In this document: one piece after another, positions 26,908-38,644 of the stretch
Numbering within the stretch: position 1 is the stretch's first letter
How the letters are laid out: every line of letters begins with the position of its first letter
Assembly: GCF_900168195.1 (NCBI RefSeq)
Contig: NZ_FUYX01000012.1
Location: forward strand, 102,320 to 166,319
Source: Allobosea thiooxidans
GTDB lineage: Bacteria; Pseudomonadota; Alphaproteobacteria; Rhizobiales; Beijerinckiaceae
Direction of reading: 5' to 3'
DNA length: 64,000 nt
The notes under the pieces: generated by a model
Seen by the model: the letters and a program-made list of their open reading frames with translations, nothing else
What the model was told of the DNA's origin: nothing
Databases searched by the model: none
Made by a program: the position numbers and the translations under genes

Positions 26908-28341
26908 ATGACGATCACGGTCATCAAGAACGCCGAAGTCGTTGTCGCCTGGGACGCGGAAGCTTCCCGGCATGTCTATCTGTACGGCGCCGATGTCGCC
27001 TTCGAGGACGGCACACTGCTTTATGTCGGGGCCCGCTACGAAGGGCAGGCCGACGAGACCGTCGACGGCAGCGGGCGCATGGTCATGCCCGGCCTCGTCA
27101 ACATCCACTCGCACCCGTCGAGCGAGGCGCTGAACAAGGGTTTCCTCGACGAGCTCGGCTCGCCCGCGCTCTATAATTCCTCGCTCTACGAGTTCATGCC
27201 GATCCTGCGGCCCGACGCCGAGACGGTGCCGGATTGCGTGCAGGTCGCCTATTCCGAGCTCCTGCTCTCCGGCGTCACCACGCTCGCCGATCTCTCGGTC
27301 GCCCATCCCGACTGGATCGACCTTGCGGCCAATAGCGGCCTGCGCGTCTGCGTCTCGCCGATGTTCCGCTCGGCCCGCTGGTACACGAAGAACGGCCATG
27401 TCGTCGAATATGAATGGGACGAGAAGGCCGGTGCCGCCGCCATGGAAACCGCCTTCGACGTTATCGAGAAGGCGCAGAAGCACCCTTCAGGCCGGCTCTT
27501 CGGCATGGTCTGTCCGGCGCAGATCGACACCTGCAGCGAGGGGTTGATCAAGGACAGCCACGCCGAAGCGAAGCGCCGTAACCTGCCCTGGCAGATCCAC
27601 GCGGCCCAGTCGACGGTCGAGTTCCACGAGATCACCCGCCGTCATGGCGTGACGCCGATCCAGTGGCTGGAGAAGCTCGGCGTGCTCGGCAGTACCAGCA
27701 TCGTCGGCCACGGCATCTTCCTCGACGACTACCCGCGCCTCGGCTGGCACAGCCGCCGCGACCTCGCGCTGCTGGCCGAGACCGACACGATGGTCGCTCA
27801 TTGCCCGACGGTGTTCATGCGCCGCGGCATCGCGCTCGACGATTTCGGGCGCTACCGCCGCGCCGGCGTTCGCATCGGCCTGGGTACCGACACCTATCCG
27901 CACAACATGCTCGAGGAGATGCGCCATGTCGGCTATGTCGCCCGGCTGATGGCGGAGAACCCGCGCACGCTCACCACCACCGACATCTTCGAGGCCGCGA
28001 CCACGGCCGGCGCCGCCGCGCTCGGTCGCGACGACATCGGCCGGCTGGAGGCGGGCTGCAAGGCCGACCTCGTCATGGTCGACCTCAAGCACCCGATGAT
28101 GCAGCCGCGCCGCGATCCCGTGCGCAGCATGGTCTATGCCGCCGCCGAACGTGCCGTCGACCGCGTCTATGTCGACGGCAGGCTCGTCGTGCGCGACGGC
28201 ACCGTGCTGACCATGGATTATCCGGCCGCCGCGCTGCGCCTCCACGAGGGCCAGAAGCGGACGGAAGCGGCGGCGCCGGGCAATGACTGGGTCAAGCGCC
28301 CCGTGACGGACTACTCGCCGCTGACCTTCCCGGTGAAGTGA
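26908..28341 (+). CDS. Amidohydrolase family protein (TRZ/ATZ-like deaminase)
   Basis: A 477-residue metal-dependent amidohydrolase. It shows VMPGLVNIHSHPSSEALNKG (HxH site), WQIHAAQSTVEFHEITRRH (His and Glu), SIVGHGIFLDDYPRLG (His) and RIGLGTDTYPHNMLEEMR (Asp). The C-terminal sandwich LEAGCKADLVMVDLKHPMMQ is typical. This set resembles the TRZ/ATZ/guanine deaminase group, which deaminates or dechlorinates N-heterocycles. Its position after an importer and a second amidohydrolase suggests stepwise degradation of an imported nitrogen compound. The substrate cannot be named. Confidence 0.9.
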   Translation: MTITVIKNAEVVVAWDAEASRHVYLYGADVAFEDGTLLYVGARYEGQADETVDGSGRMVMPGLVNIHSHPSSEALNKGFLDELGSPALYNSSLYEFMPILRPDAETVPDCVQVAYSELLLSGVTTLADLSVAHPDWIDLAANSGLRVCVSPMFRSARWYTKNGHVVEYEWDEKAGAAAMETAFDVIEKAQKHPSGRLFGMVCPAQIDTCSEGLIKDSHAEAKRRNLPWQIHAAQSTVEFHEITRRHGVTPIQWLEKLGVLGSTSIVGHGIFLDDYPRLGWHSRRDLALLAETDTMVAHCPTVFMRRGIALDDFGRYRRAGVRIGLGTDTYPHNMLEEMRHVGYVARLMAENPRTLTTTDIFEAATTAGAAALGRDDIGRLEAGCKADLVMVDLKHPMMQPRRDPVRSMVYAAAERAVDRVYVDGRLVVRDGTVLTMDYPAAALRLHEGQKRTEAAAPGNDWVKRPVTDYSPLTFPVK

Positions 28342-28354
28342 GCGGAACATCCGC

Positions 28355-28447
28355 CGTCATGCTCGCCCTTGTGGCGAGCATCCACGCCTTGGACACCGCA
28401 CAGCATCGCTGAAGACGTGGATGGTCGGGACAAGCCCGACCATGACG
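28355..28447. repeat. Intergenic palindromic repeat, CGTCAT-bounded
   Basis: An inverted repeat of 93 bases. Left arm: CGTCATGCTCGCCCTTGTGG and GCGAGCATCCACG. Right arm: CGTGGATGGTCGGGACAAGC and CCGACCATGACG. Compared with the copy at 2232, the ends and length agree but the inner hairpins differ, which points to a family of related mobile palindromes. Confidence 0.75.
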
Positions 28448-28556
28448 CCGTGGTTGTGCGAACGGTCCGCACTCCAACGGCGCATCGCTGCATCGTGAGC
28501 CCCCTGCGTCACGCCGCCCGCTTTCGGACGGCGCGATCCGGCGATAGGTTGTGCCC

Positions 28557-28733
28557 ATGTCGCAGGCAGACGAGACAACGCAGACGGAGGCCGGCTCTTC
28601 GAGCCGTCTGGGCCTCATGCTGATCGGCGGAGGCTTCTTCGCCCTGTTTCTCACCGGCCTGCTGCTCTGGTGGCGCGAAGGCGACCGGCTCTTCACCGAC
28701 GGTCTGATCGCCGCCATCGTCGCATGCTTCTAG
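28557..28733 (+). CDS. Small single-pass membrane protein upstream of SCO1
   Basis: A 58-residue protein: a polar N-terminus (MSQADETTQTEAGSSSRLG), one hydrophobic segment (LMLIGGGFFALFLTGLLLWW, about residues 20-39) and a short tail. I recognise no domain. It lies 31 bases upstream of the SCO1/SenC gene on the same strand and is probably co-transcribed, which hints at a role in respiratory oxidase assembly. That is positional inference. A GTG two codons upstream is an alternative start. Confidence 0.6.
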   Translation: MSQADETTQTEAGSSSRLGLMLIGGGFFALFLTGLLLWWREGDRLFTDGLIAAIVACF

Positions 28734-28764
28734 CGGCTTTCGCCGCCTGCCCGGGAATGTCTCC

Positions 28765-29355
28765 GTGAATCGCCGTATCGTACTGCCTCTCGTCGTCTTC
28801 CTGGCCGGCGCGCTCGCGCTGGCCGCAGCCGCGATTCTGACCTTCTCGCCGGGACGCCAGGGCAGCGGCACGGCAAGCGTCGGCGGCCCGTTCACCCTGA
28901 CGACACAGGAGGGCAAGCCGCTCTCCGACACGGATCTGAAGGGCTCGCCCTTCCTGGTCTTCTTCGGCTTCACCCATTGCCCGGACATCTGCCCGACCAA
29001 GCTGTTCGAGATTTCCGAGGCGCTGCGGGCTGCCGGCGACGGCGACAAGGCCAAGAAGCTCAAGGCCCTGTTCATCACCGTCGATCCCGAGCGCGACACG
29101 CCGGAGGCGATGAAGAGCTATCTCGGCTCCTTCGATTCGAGGATCGTCGGGCTGAGCGGCGACCGTGCCGCCATCGATGCGGTGATCAAGACCTATCGTG
29201 CCTATGCCAAGAAGGTGCCGCTGAAGGATGGCGACTACACGATGGATCACACCGCCCTGGTCTATCTGATGGGTAAGGACGGCAGCTTCGTCGGCGCCTT
29301 CAATATCGAGCAGACTCCGGCGCAGGCCGCAGCGGAGTGGCTGCGCCACTCCTGA
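28765..29355 (+). CDS. SCO1/SenC family copper chaperone
   Basis: A 196-residue membrane-anchored periplasmic thioredoxin-fold protein. One N-terminal membrane helix (VLPLVVFLAGALALAAAAIL) is followed by the copper/redox motif FTHCPDICPTKLFE (CxxxC) near residues 71-80 and the distal His in DYTMDHTALVYLMG. FITVDPERDTPEAMKSYL is also diagnostic. SCO proteins deliver copper to the CuA site of cytochrome c oxidase. The start codon is GTG. Its 3' end overlaps the convergent glycosyltransferase gene by 56 bases. Confidence 0.94.
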   Translation: MNRRIVLPLVVFLAGALALAAAAILTFSPGRQGSGTASVGGPFTLTTQEGKPLSDTDLKGSPFLVFFGFTHCPDICPTKLFEISEALRAAGDGDKAKKLKALFITVDPERDTPEAMKSYLGSFDSRIVGLSGDRAAIDAVIKTYRAYAKKVPLKDGDYTMDHTALVYLMGKDGSFVGAFNIEQTPAQAAAEWLRHS

Positions 29356-31273
29356 TCGCTTCGACCGGCGCGCGTTGCCGCGCCAGCCCGTGCTCGGTCT
29401 TGTTCCAGACGAAGCGGCGATTGGCGTATTCGTAGAGCGCCATCCAGGCCGCGATCGAGACCAGCCCGTGATAGAGCGGCAATAGCGGCAGAAGCGGCAG
29501 CAGGCGGAAGGAGCCGCGGCGCAGCGCGCCGATGGCAGGCGGAACGAAGAGCGCCACGCTGCCGAATATCCAGAGCCCGAACGCGATGGTCGAGCCCAGC
29601 GTGGCGAGCGCGCCTGCCGGCTCCAATAGCGATCCGTCCCAATAGGCGATCAGGGCGGCGATGGCGAAGAAGGGATAGCCGAGCGCCGCCACCACGGTGC
29701 CGAGCGCCAGCGACAGGAAGACGAATGTCGCGCCGAAGCCGGCTTCGCGCAGCAGCCGCAGCGGCGCACGCGAATGGGTCACCATCGTCTGGAGATAGCC
29801 CTTGATCCAGCGCGAGCGCTGCTTGAGCCAGGCCCGGATGGAGAGCGGCGCCTCCTCGCGCGTCGTCGACGGCAGGTCGTCGATGCGATAGCCGGCGCGC
29901 ACCAGCCTCAAGCCGAGATCGGCATCCTCGGTGACGTTCCAGGCATCCCACCCGCCGATGGCCCCCAGCACCTCCGTCCGGAAATGGTTCGACGTGCCGC
30001 CCAACATGATCGGCAGCTGGAACCGCAGCAGGCCGGGGTTCAGTACGTCGAAAAGCCCGGCATATTCGAGGGCGAAGAGACCGGTCAGCACCTTTTCCGA
30101 AGCGTGATCGATGACGAGGCGCGCCTGCAGGCAGGCGAGCTCCGGCGGCGCGCGCAGGAAACGCGCAGCGGCCATCCGAAGCTGCTGCGGATCGGGGATG
30201 TCCTCGGCGTCGAAGATCGTGAAGAGCGAGCCTCGCGCCTCCAGCAGCGCAAGATTGAGCGCGCGCGGCTTGGTGCGTGGGAGGCCGGGCGGCACGATCG
30301 CGACCGTGAAATGCGCCGGCAGTGTCATCTCCGCCAGGGCGGCCCGCATAACGGCGTCATCGGCCTCGATCAGCAGGCGGATGTCGAGCTTGGCCGGCGG
30401 ATAATCGAGGGCGCAGAGCGCGTCCGTCAGTTGTCGCAGCACTGCCACTTCGCGGTACATCGGCACCGCGACCGTGTAGATCGGCAGCCTCGCATCGTCG
30501 ATGCGCCAGCGGTGGCTCTGCCAGAGGTCGGGCGTCGCGCGCTCGATGGCGGTGGCCAGCCGCAGCAGGATGAGGCCGAGGAAAAGCGGCCCGAGCAGCA
30601 GGGCGAGGGCGAAGAAGGTCTCGAGCGGCGCGAGCACGCCGCCGGCGGCCGCAGCCGCGAGGCCGAGGCCCGCCGCCACCATCTGGCCGCGGCTGGCGCC
30701 GCTGCGCGCGCTGTCGCGGACGAGCCCCGCATCGTCGAGGCCGGCGACATGCCGGGCCAGTTCTGCCGCATTGGCCTCGCGCAGCGCCGTGGCAAGGCGG
30801 CTCGGCGTCGTCACGGCGATATCGTCGCGCCGCCGCGGCCCGGCTTCGATCATCCGGTGCAGCGCCGCCCCTTCCGGCGCGAGAACGAAGCGGAAGGGGG
30901 ATCCGGCCGCGGTTGCCGCGAAGCCCTGGCCCAGGATGGCGCGATAGCCGCCGCCCGCCAGCAGCGCCGGTGGATCGGCCCGGAAGGGCAGGCCCAACTC
31001 GGCCGCAAGGGCTCGGTAGAAGCCGGTCTCGTCGATCAGGCCGAGCGCTATGGCTTCGCGGGCCGGATCGGTGCGGTTGCGGGCAGCACGCCGGGCGATC
31101 TCGGCCAGAGCCGAGACCGGAAACCCGTAGCGCGTCAGGAAGGCGAGTTCGACCGGCAGGCCGGCAGCCGTCTGCCCGGCCTCGACTGGATAGCCGTCGT
31201 TACCGCTGCCCCCCACCGGCCCCGGTCCCGCCCCTCGACGTGCTCCCGGCGCGGTCGCGCCAGGACATCCCAT
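29300..31273 (-). CDS. Membrane GT2 glycosyltransferase with N-terminal MshEN-like domain
   Basis: About 657 residues. The N-terminal third has an MshEN/GspE-N-like module (REAIALGLIDETGFYRALAA, ELGLPFRADPP). Two membrane helices near residue 200 precede a processive GT2 domain: YTVAVPMYREVAVLRQL, FTIFDAEDIPDPQQL (DxD-like), NVTEDADLGLRLVRAGY and the Q-x-x-R-W type motif KQRSRWIKGYLQT. Further C-terminal membrane helices follow. This is the cellulose-synthase-like layout for an exported polysaccharide. The start is uncertain: the first ~40 residues are low-complexity and no ribosome binding site is clear. It takes the position after trpB where trpA is usual. Confidence 0.87.
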   Translation of the reverse strand: MGCPGATAPGARRGAGPGPVGGSGNDGYPVEAGQTAAGLPVELAFLTRYGFPVSALAEIARRAARNRTDPAREAIALGLIDETGFYRALAAELGLPFRADPPALLAGGGYRAILGQGFAATAAGSPFRFVLAPEGAALHRMIEAGPRRRDDIAVTTPSRLATALREANAAELARHVAGLDDAGLVRDSARSGASRGQMVAAGLGLAAAAAGGVLAPLETFFALALLLGPLFLGLILLRLATAIERATPDLWQSHRWRIDDARLPIYTVAVPMYREVAVLRQLTDALCALDYPPAKLDIRLLIEADDAVMRAALAEMTLPAHFTVAIVPPGLPRTKPRALNLALLEARGSLFTIFDAEDIPDPQQLRMAAARFLRAPPELACLQARLVIDHASEKVLTGLFALEYAGLFDVLNPGLLRFQLPIMLGGTSNHFRTEVLGAIGGWDAWNVTEDADLGLRLVRAGYRIDDLPSTTREEAPLSIRAWLKQRSRWIKGYLQTMVTHSRAPLRLLREAGFGATFVFLSLALGTVVAALGYPFFAIAALIAYWDGSLLEPAGALATLGSTIAFGLWIFGSVALFVPPAIGALRRGSFRLLPLLPLLPLYHGLVSIAAWMALYEYANRRFVWNKTEHGLARQRAPVEAIRSGAATPLRPAPESARY

Positions 31274-31339
31274 GCTTGCCGGTCCGGCCGCGGGAGTCGA
31301 GAGAGCGGATCTTGGACTTTCGGCGGGCCTTCGCCGCGC

Positions 31340-32557
<1,218 letters not shown>

Positions 32558-32562
32558 GCCGT

Positions 32563-33237
32563 CTAGCCTTCCTGCACTGTCGCGGCGGCCTTGCGCGCCG
32601 CCGCGATGAATTCCGCGATCCGGGCCGGGTCCTTGACCCCTGGCGCGCTTTCGACGCCCGAGGAGACGTCGACGCTCGCCGGCCGGGCGATGCGGATCGC
32701 ATCCGCGACATTGGCCGGATTGAGCCCGCCCGATAGCATGAAGCGCAGGCTGGGGTCGAGGTCGGCGAGCAGCGTCCAGTCGAAGGGGCGGCCATGGCCG
32801 CCGGGATAGGCGGCATCCTTCGGCGGCTTGGCGTCGAGCAGCAGGCGGTCGGCCGCGTCGCGATAGGCCGCGACGGCCTCGAGGTCTTCGGCCGTGGCGA
32901 TGCCGAGCGCCTTCATCACCGGAACGCCGACGGCACGGCGCAGCGCGGCGGTCTCATCGGGCGTCTCGCGGCCATGGAGCTGCAGCCAGTCCGGCTTCAG
33001 CGCCGCGACGAGTTCGGCTGCCTGCCGCTCGTTCCAATCGACGATCAGCGCGACGATCTCGGTCTTGCCGCGGGCGATGGCCGCGAGTTCCGCGGCGCGC
33101 TCCAGGGTCACGAAGCGCGGGCTTTTCGGATGGAAGTTGAGCCCGATCATGTCGGCGCCGGCATCGAGCGCGGCGTGCAGGGTCTCCGGCGTGGAAAGGC
33201 CGCAGATCTTGACCGGGATTGGCGAATTCATCGACAT
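32563..33237 (-). CDS. trpF: Phosphoribosylanthranilate isomerase
   Basis: TrpF, 224 aa, isomerises N-phosphoribosyl-anthranilate in tryptophan synthesis. The motifs are [20 protein letters not shown] (catalytic Cys), [35 protein letters not shown] (catalytic Asp), [16 protein letters not shown] and [17 protein letters not shown] place the start at 33237 ([13 protein letters not shown]); an ATG two codons later is equally possible. It forms an operon with trpB and is divergent from the TAXI protein gene. Confidence 0.96.
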   Translation of the reverse strand: MSMNSPIPVKICGLSTPETLHAALDAGADMIGLNFHPKSPRFVTLERAAELAAIARGKTEIVALIVDWNERQAAELVAALKPDWLQLHGRETPDETAALRRAVGVPVMKALGIATAEDLEAVAAYRDAADRLLLDAKPPKDAAYPGGHGRPFDWTLLADLDPSLRFMLSGGLNPANVADAIRIARPASVDVSSGVESAPGVKDPARIAEFIAAARKAAATVQEG

Positions 33238-33352
33238 GGCGGCGCCTTTAGCACGGTCCGTTCGCCGGCGCATGCCGTACTTGCGACATGATCGCGAAGG
33301 AAGCCATTGTGAGACGGGCGAAGAAGGGGTTGCGGCATTGGTCCGGCTGGGC

Positions 33353-34639
33353 ATGGGCAGGCGCGGTCTGGCGGTTCTGGCGGCGCTGCTCGCCGTCTCC
33401 GGCCTCGCCGCGGCGGTGTTGTATTACGTCAGCCAGCCGCACACCCTGCGCCTCGCCGTCGGCCCCCTCGGCTCGGAGGATGCGCGCATGGCGGCCGCCT
33501 TCGTCCAGGGCCTCAATCGCGACAAGGCCGCCATTCGCCTGCGGCTCGTGCTGACGGAGGGCTCCGAGGATAGCGCGCGCAAGATCGATGCCGGCCTGGC
33601 CGACCTCGCCATGCTGAGGCCCGACATCGCCATGCCGTCGACCGCCGACACGGTGCTGATCACCCGCCGGACCTATCCCTTCTTCATCACTGCCAAGGAA
33701 ACGGCGATCGGTCGCATCGCCGATCTGCGCGGCCGTAAGATCGGCGTGGTGCGCGATCCGGCCGGCAACATCGCCCTTTTGAAGCGTGTCCTGGCGCAAT
33801 ACGAGGTCCGGCCCGAAGAGGTCGAGATCGTCGGCCTGTCGCGGGATGAACTGGTTTCGGCCGCCAGGGAAAGGCGCATCGACGTCTTCTTCTCGATCAA
33901 CGCCGTCGGGTCCCACACCAACAATGACGGTCTGCGCCGGCTGCGGTCGGCCTGGGGCGAGGATCCCGTGCTGATCCCGATCCGTGAGGCCGATGCGCTG
34001 TCGGTGCATTACCGGGCGATCGAATCCGGCGAGATCGTGCGCGGCGCGCTCGGCGGCGATCCGCCCCGGCCGGCGGAGAGCCTGCAGACCATCTCGATCA
34101 CCTCCCGCCTCGTGGCCGCGCAGGCGCTCGACGACAATCTCGTCGGCGAGCTGACCAAGGACATCCTCGGCCTGCGGCTGACGCTGGCCACCGAGCTGCC
34201 GGCCGTGCAGGCCCTGGAGACCCCTTCGACCGACAAGGATGCGCCGCTGCCGGTCCATTCCGGCGCCGCCGCCTATATAGACGGCGAGCAGGAGACCTTC
34301 TTCGATCGCTATGGCGACTGGTTCTACATCAGCGCGATGGCGCTCTCGGCGCTGGGCACTGGCGGCGCGACCCTGCTCGGCCGCGAGAACGCCAACCGGC
34401 GCCGGCGCGCCATGTCCGGCCTCGATCAGCTGCTTGCCCTGCTTGCGATCATCCGCTCCTGCGAGGACGAGGCGGAGCTGGCGAGGCTGGGCCGCGAGGC
34501 CGACCAGATCCTGACCCGCGTGCTCGCGGACTACGCCAGGGGCGACCTCGACACCGCCGCGCTCGCGGCCTATCGCCTGGCCATCGATCAGGTCGGCCGG
34601 GCGGTCGCCGAGCGCCAGCGCACGCTGGCAGAGGATTGA
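33353..34639 (+). CDS. TAXI family TRAP transporter solute-binding protein
   Basis: About 428 residues. An N-terminal membrane segment (LAVLAALLAVSGLAAAVLYY) precedes a TAXI-type binding domain: LRLAVGPLGSEDARMAAAF, VLTEGSEDSARKIDAGLADL, IADLRGRKIGVVRDPAGNIA and IDVFFSINAVGSHTNNDGL. A second membrane helix near residue 315 (WFYISAMALSALGTGGATLL) is followed by a ~100-residue cytoplasmic tail. The anchored protein with an inside tail differs from soluble TRAP receptors and might act in sensing. No TRAP permease gene lies nearby. A TTG at 33338 is an alternative start. Confidence 0.83.
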   Translation: MGRRGLAVLAALLAVSGLAAAVLYYVSQPHTLRLAVGPLGSEDARMAAAFVQGLNRDKAAIRLRLVLTEGSEDSARKIDAGLADLAMLRPDIAMPSTADTVLITRRTYPFFITAKETAIGRIADLRGRKIGVVRDPAGNIALLKRVLAQYEVRPEEVEIVGLSRDELVSAARERRIDVFFSINAVGSHTNNDGLRRLRSAWGEDPVLIPIREADALSVHYRAIESGEIVRGALGGDPPRPAESLQTISITSRLVAAQALDDNLVGELTKDILGLRLTLATELPAVQALETPSTDKDAPLPVHSGAAAYIDGEQETFFDRYGDWFYISAMALSALGTGGATLLGRENANRRRRAMSGLDQLLALLAIIRSCEDEAELARLGREADQILTRVLADYARGDLDTAALAAYRLAIDQVGRAVAERQRTLAED

Positions 34640-34793
34640 GCCTCTTCATCTTTTACGGGCCTGTGCGGTTGCCGAAACGCCCTCCAGCGTTTATGTGCAG
34701 CGCACCGAATTCCAGATTCACGTGAAACAGGCTGCGCCGGCGGGGCTTCGAACCTGGCCGGCTCGTGGCCTTGAAAGCAAGGCCCAGACCCGC

Positions 34794-36617
<1,824 letters not shown>

Positions 36618-36623
36618 GGAACA

Positions 36624-36649
36624 GGGCCGCCAGATCTGGCGGCCCTTTT
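36624..36649 (+). terminator. Intrinsic terminator of typA
   Basis: A 22-base palindrome GGGCCGCCAGA / TCTGGCGGCCC followed by TTTTC, 7 bases after the typA stop and just before the convergent universal stress protein gene. Confidence 0.92.
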
Positions 36650-36663
36650 CGTTTCGGCCCGGC

Positions 36664-37503
36664 TCAGCGGCTCATCAGCAGCGGCAGCGGCGTCGCCTTC
36701 AGCAGCGACTGCGTGACGCCGCCGAGCAGCCACTCGCGCAGCCGCGAATGCTTGTAGGCGCCGCAGACGATCAGGTCGGCCCGGAAATCGGCCGCCGCCT
36801 GGCGGATCGTCTCGGCCACGTCGTTGCCACCGGACACGGCGACGTTGCGCACGGTCACGGAAGCGCCGTGCCGCGACAGATGCGGCGCCAGCTCCGCCCC
36901 CGCGACGAGGCGCGACAGGTCCTTCTCGCCGGTGACGGAGAGGATCTCGACCTCCGCGCCCTTCAGGAAGGGCCGCGTTTCAGCCACCGTCCGCGCCGCG
37001 CCGGCGCTGCCGTCCCAGGCGATCAGGAGGCGTCCGGCGGCGAAGGTCTCGCAGCCCGGAGGCACGATGATCACCGGCCGTCCGCTGTCGAACAGGGCGG
37101 CTTCGATCAGGCCGCGGTCGCGCTCGGCGGCGTCCTTCTCCAGATCGAGCACGCTGAGGTCGTGGACGCGGGCATGGCTGACGAGCCGCTCGCCGAGCTC
37201 CGCATAGACCAGCTGCGGCGTCTCGATCGTGCTGGTCACGCCGGCAAGGCCGGCGCTCGTCCGCGCGAGCTCGGCGAAGCGTTCCGCCAGCGCGCCGATG
37301 CGGCGGTTCTCGGCATGGACGAAGGCGACACCGAAATCCCCGACGAGCGAGGCGGGGATGGCGTAACGCATCGCCGCGGCCTGGATCGTCAGATGCGCGC
37401 TGGCGTGCTGTGCGAGCGAGAGGGCGTAGCCGAGCGCGGATTCGCGTTCGCCCTGGCCTTCCTCGGTATAGGCGGTGAAGATGCTCTTGATCGACGGGGC
37501 CAT
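36664..37503 (-). CDS. Universal stress protein (tandem USP domains)
   Basis: A 279-residue protein with two UspA-like domains. The second carries the nucleotide-binding signature as LIVCGAYKHSRLREWLLGGV and then TQSLLKATPLPLLM, and the first ends RPVIIVPPGCETFA. RLLIAWDGSAGAARTVAETR marks the start of domain two. Tandem USPs act in energy limitation and low oxygen in proteobacteria. A FixK/FNR-type site lies 62 bases upstream of the start (37565-37578), which suggests oxygen-responsive control. It converges on typA. Confidence 0.9.
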   Translation of the reverse strand: MAPSIKSIFTAYTEEGQGERESALGYALSLAQHASAHLTIQAAAMRYAIPASLVGDFGVAFVHAENRRIGALAERFAELARTSAGLAGVTSTIETPQLVYAELGERLVSHARVHDLSVLDLEKDAAERDRGLIEAALFDSGRPVIIVPPGCETFAAGRLLIAWDGSAGAARTVAETRPFLKGAEVEILSVTGEKDLSRLVAGAELAPHLSRHGASVTVRNVAVSGGNDVAETIRQAAADFRADLIVCGAYKHSRLREWLLGGVTQSLLKATPLPLLMSR

Positions 37504-37564
37504 CGAGATCTCCGGTTGTTGCGCAATGTCCGGGACACGTTTGCCGGATCATTCTGCGCGCGCC

Positions 37565-37578
37565 TTGCGCTGGGTCAA
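37565..37578 (-). promoter_or_regulatory. Candidate FixK/FNR-type box upstream of the USP gene
   Basis: TTGC-GCTGGG-TCAA fits the FixK2 consensus TTG(A/C)-N6-(T/G)CAA. It lies 62 bases upstream of the universal stress protein start, a position compatible with class II activation. USP genes are known members of FixK/FNR regulons in Hyphomicrobiales. A 14-base degenerate motif can occur by chance, so this is tentative. Confidence 0.45.
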
Positions 37579-37702
37579 ATGTGATCCCCGCGGCCGATGG
37601 CTCCGCCCTGCGCCCGGTGCAGTGCGCGGATGACGGATGCCGCGCTTGTCGGCCGGTTTCGGCTCTGATCCTGTGTGCGGCTTCCGGAGGAGGAACACAG
37701 CC

Positions 37703-38641
37703 ATGCAATTCCGCAATCTCGGCCGCTCTGGCCTGCGCGTCTCGCTCGTCGGCCTAGGCTGCAACAATTTCGGCGGCCGCATCGATCTGGAGGCGACGCG
37801 CAAGGTCGTCGATGCCGCGATCGAGCACGGCATCACGCTGTTCGACACCGCCGACATCTATGGCGAGCGCGGCGGCTCCGAGACGGCGCTAGGCGAAGTG
37901 CTGGGCGCGCGGCGCAAGCAGATCGTGCTGGCGACCAAGTTCGGCATGGATATGGATGCCGAGGGCGTGAAGAAGGGCGGCTCGCGTCGCTACATCATGA
38001 ACGCGGTCGAGGATTCGCTGCGTCGGCTCAAGACCGACTGGATCGATCTCTACCAGCTCCACCGGCCGGACCCGCTGACCCCGATCGAGGAGACGTTGCG
38101 CGCCCTCGACGACCTGGTCCGCCAGGGCAAGGTCCGCTATGTCGGCTGCTCCAACGTCGTCGCCTGGCAGGTCGCCGATGCGCAATGGACGGCGCGCGAC
38201 CTCGGCATCCCCGGCTTCGCCTCGGCACAGGATGAATACAGCCTGCTCAAGCGCGGCGCCGAGAAGGACCTGATCCCGGCGATCGCCCATTACGGCATGG
38301 GGCTGCTGCCCTATTTCCCGCTCGCCAACGGCGCGCTGACCGGGAAGTACAAGCGCGGCGCGGCGATGCCGGAAGGCGCGCGCCTGACCAAGCTGCCGGA
38401 GCGCGCCGGCCAGATCTTCAGCGAGGACAACTGGCGCCGGATCGAGGGGCTGACCGCCTTTGCCGAGCAGCGGGGCCACAGCCTGGTCGAGCTCGCCTTC
38501 TCCTGGCTCGCGGCACAGCCCGTGGTGTCGAGCGTCATCGCCGGCGCGACCAGGCCCGAGCAGGTCGCCGCCAACGTCAAGGCGGCCGACTGGGCACTGA
38601 GCGCCGAAGACCTCGCCGAGATCGACAAGATCACCGCGTAG
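37703..38641 (+). CDS. Aldo/keto reductase
   Basis: A 312-residue NADPH-dependent aldo/keto reductase. The catalytic tetrad is recognisable: Asp and Tyr in ITLFDTADIYGERGGSE, Lys in IVLATKFGMDMD and His in DLYQLHRPDPLTP. The C-terminal NADPH-binding block is SSVIAGATRPEQVAANVKAA. GGAGGAGG upstream of the ATG at 37703 fixes the start. It belongs to the Tas/YghZ-like group that reduces aldehydes or ketones; the physiological substrate is unknown. It converges on a nitroreductase gene with 3 bases between the stops. Confidence 0.93.
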   Translation: MQFRNLGRSGLRVSLVGLGCNNFGGRIDLEATRKVVDAAIEHGITLFDTADIYGERGGSETALGEVLGARRKQIVLATKFGMDMDAEGVKKGGSRRYIMNAVEDSLRRLKTDWIDLYQLHRPDPLTPIEETLRALDDLVRQGKVRYVGCSNVVAWQVADAQWTARDLGIPGFASAQDEYSLLKRGAEKDLIPAIAHYGMGLLPYFPLANGALTGKYKRGAAMPEGARLTKLPERAGQIFSEDNWRRIEGLTAFAEQRGHSLVELAFSWLAAQPVVSSVIAGATRPEQVAANVKAADWALSAEDLAEIDKITA

Positions 38642-38644
38642 GGA

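Noticed and set aside
34740..34790. tRNA-like T-arm sequence (GGCTTCGAACCTGG) before typA
   Set aside because: No matching acceptor, D or anticodon arms can be folded around it.
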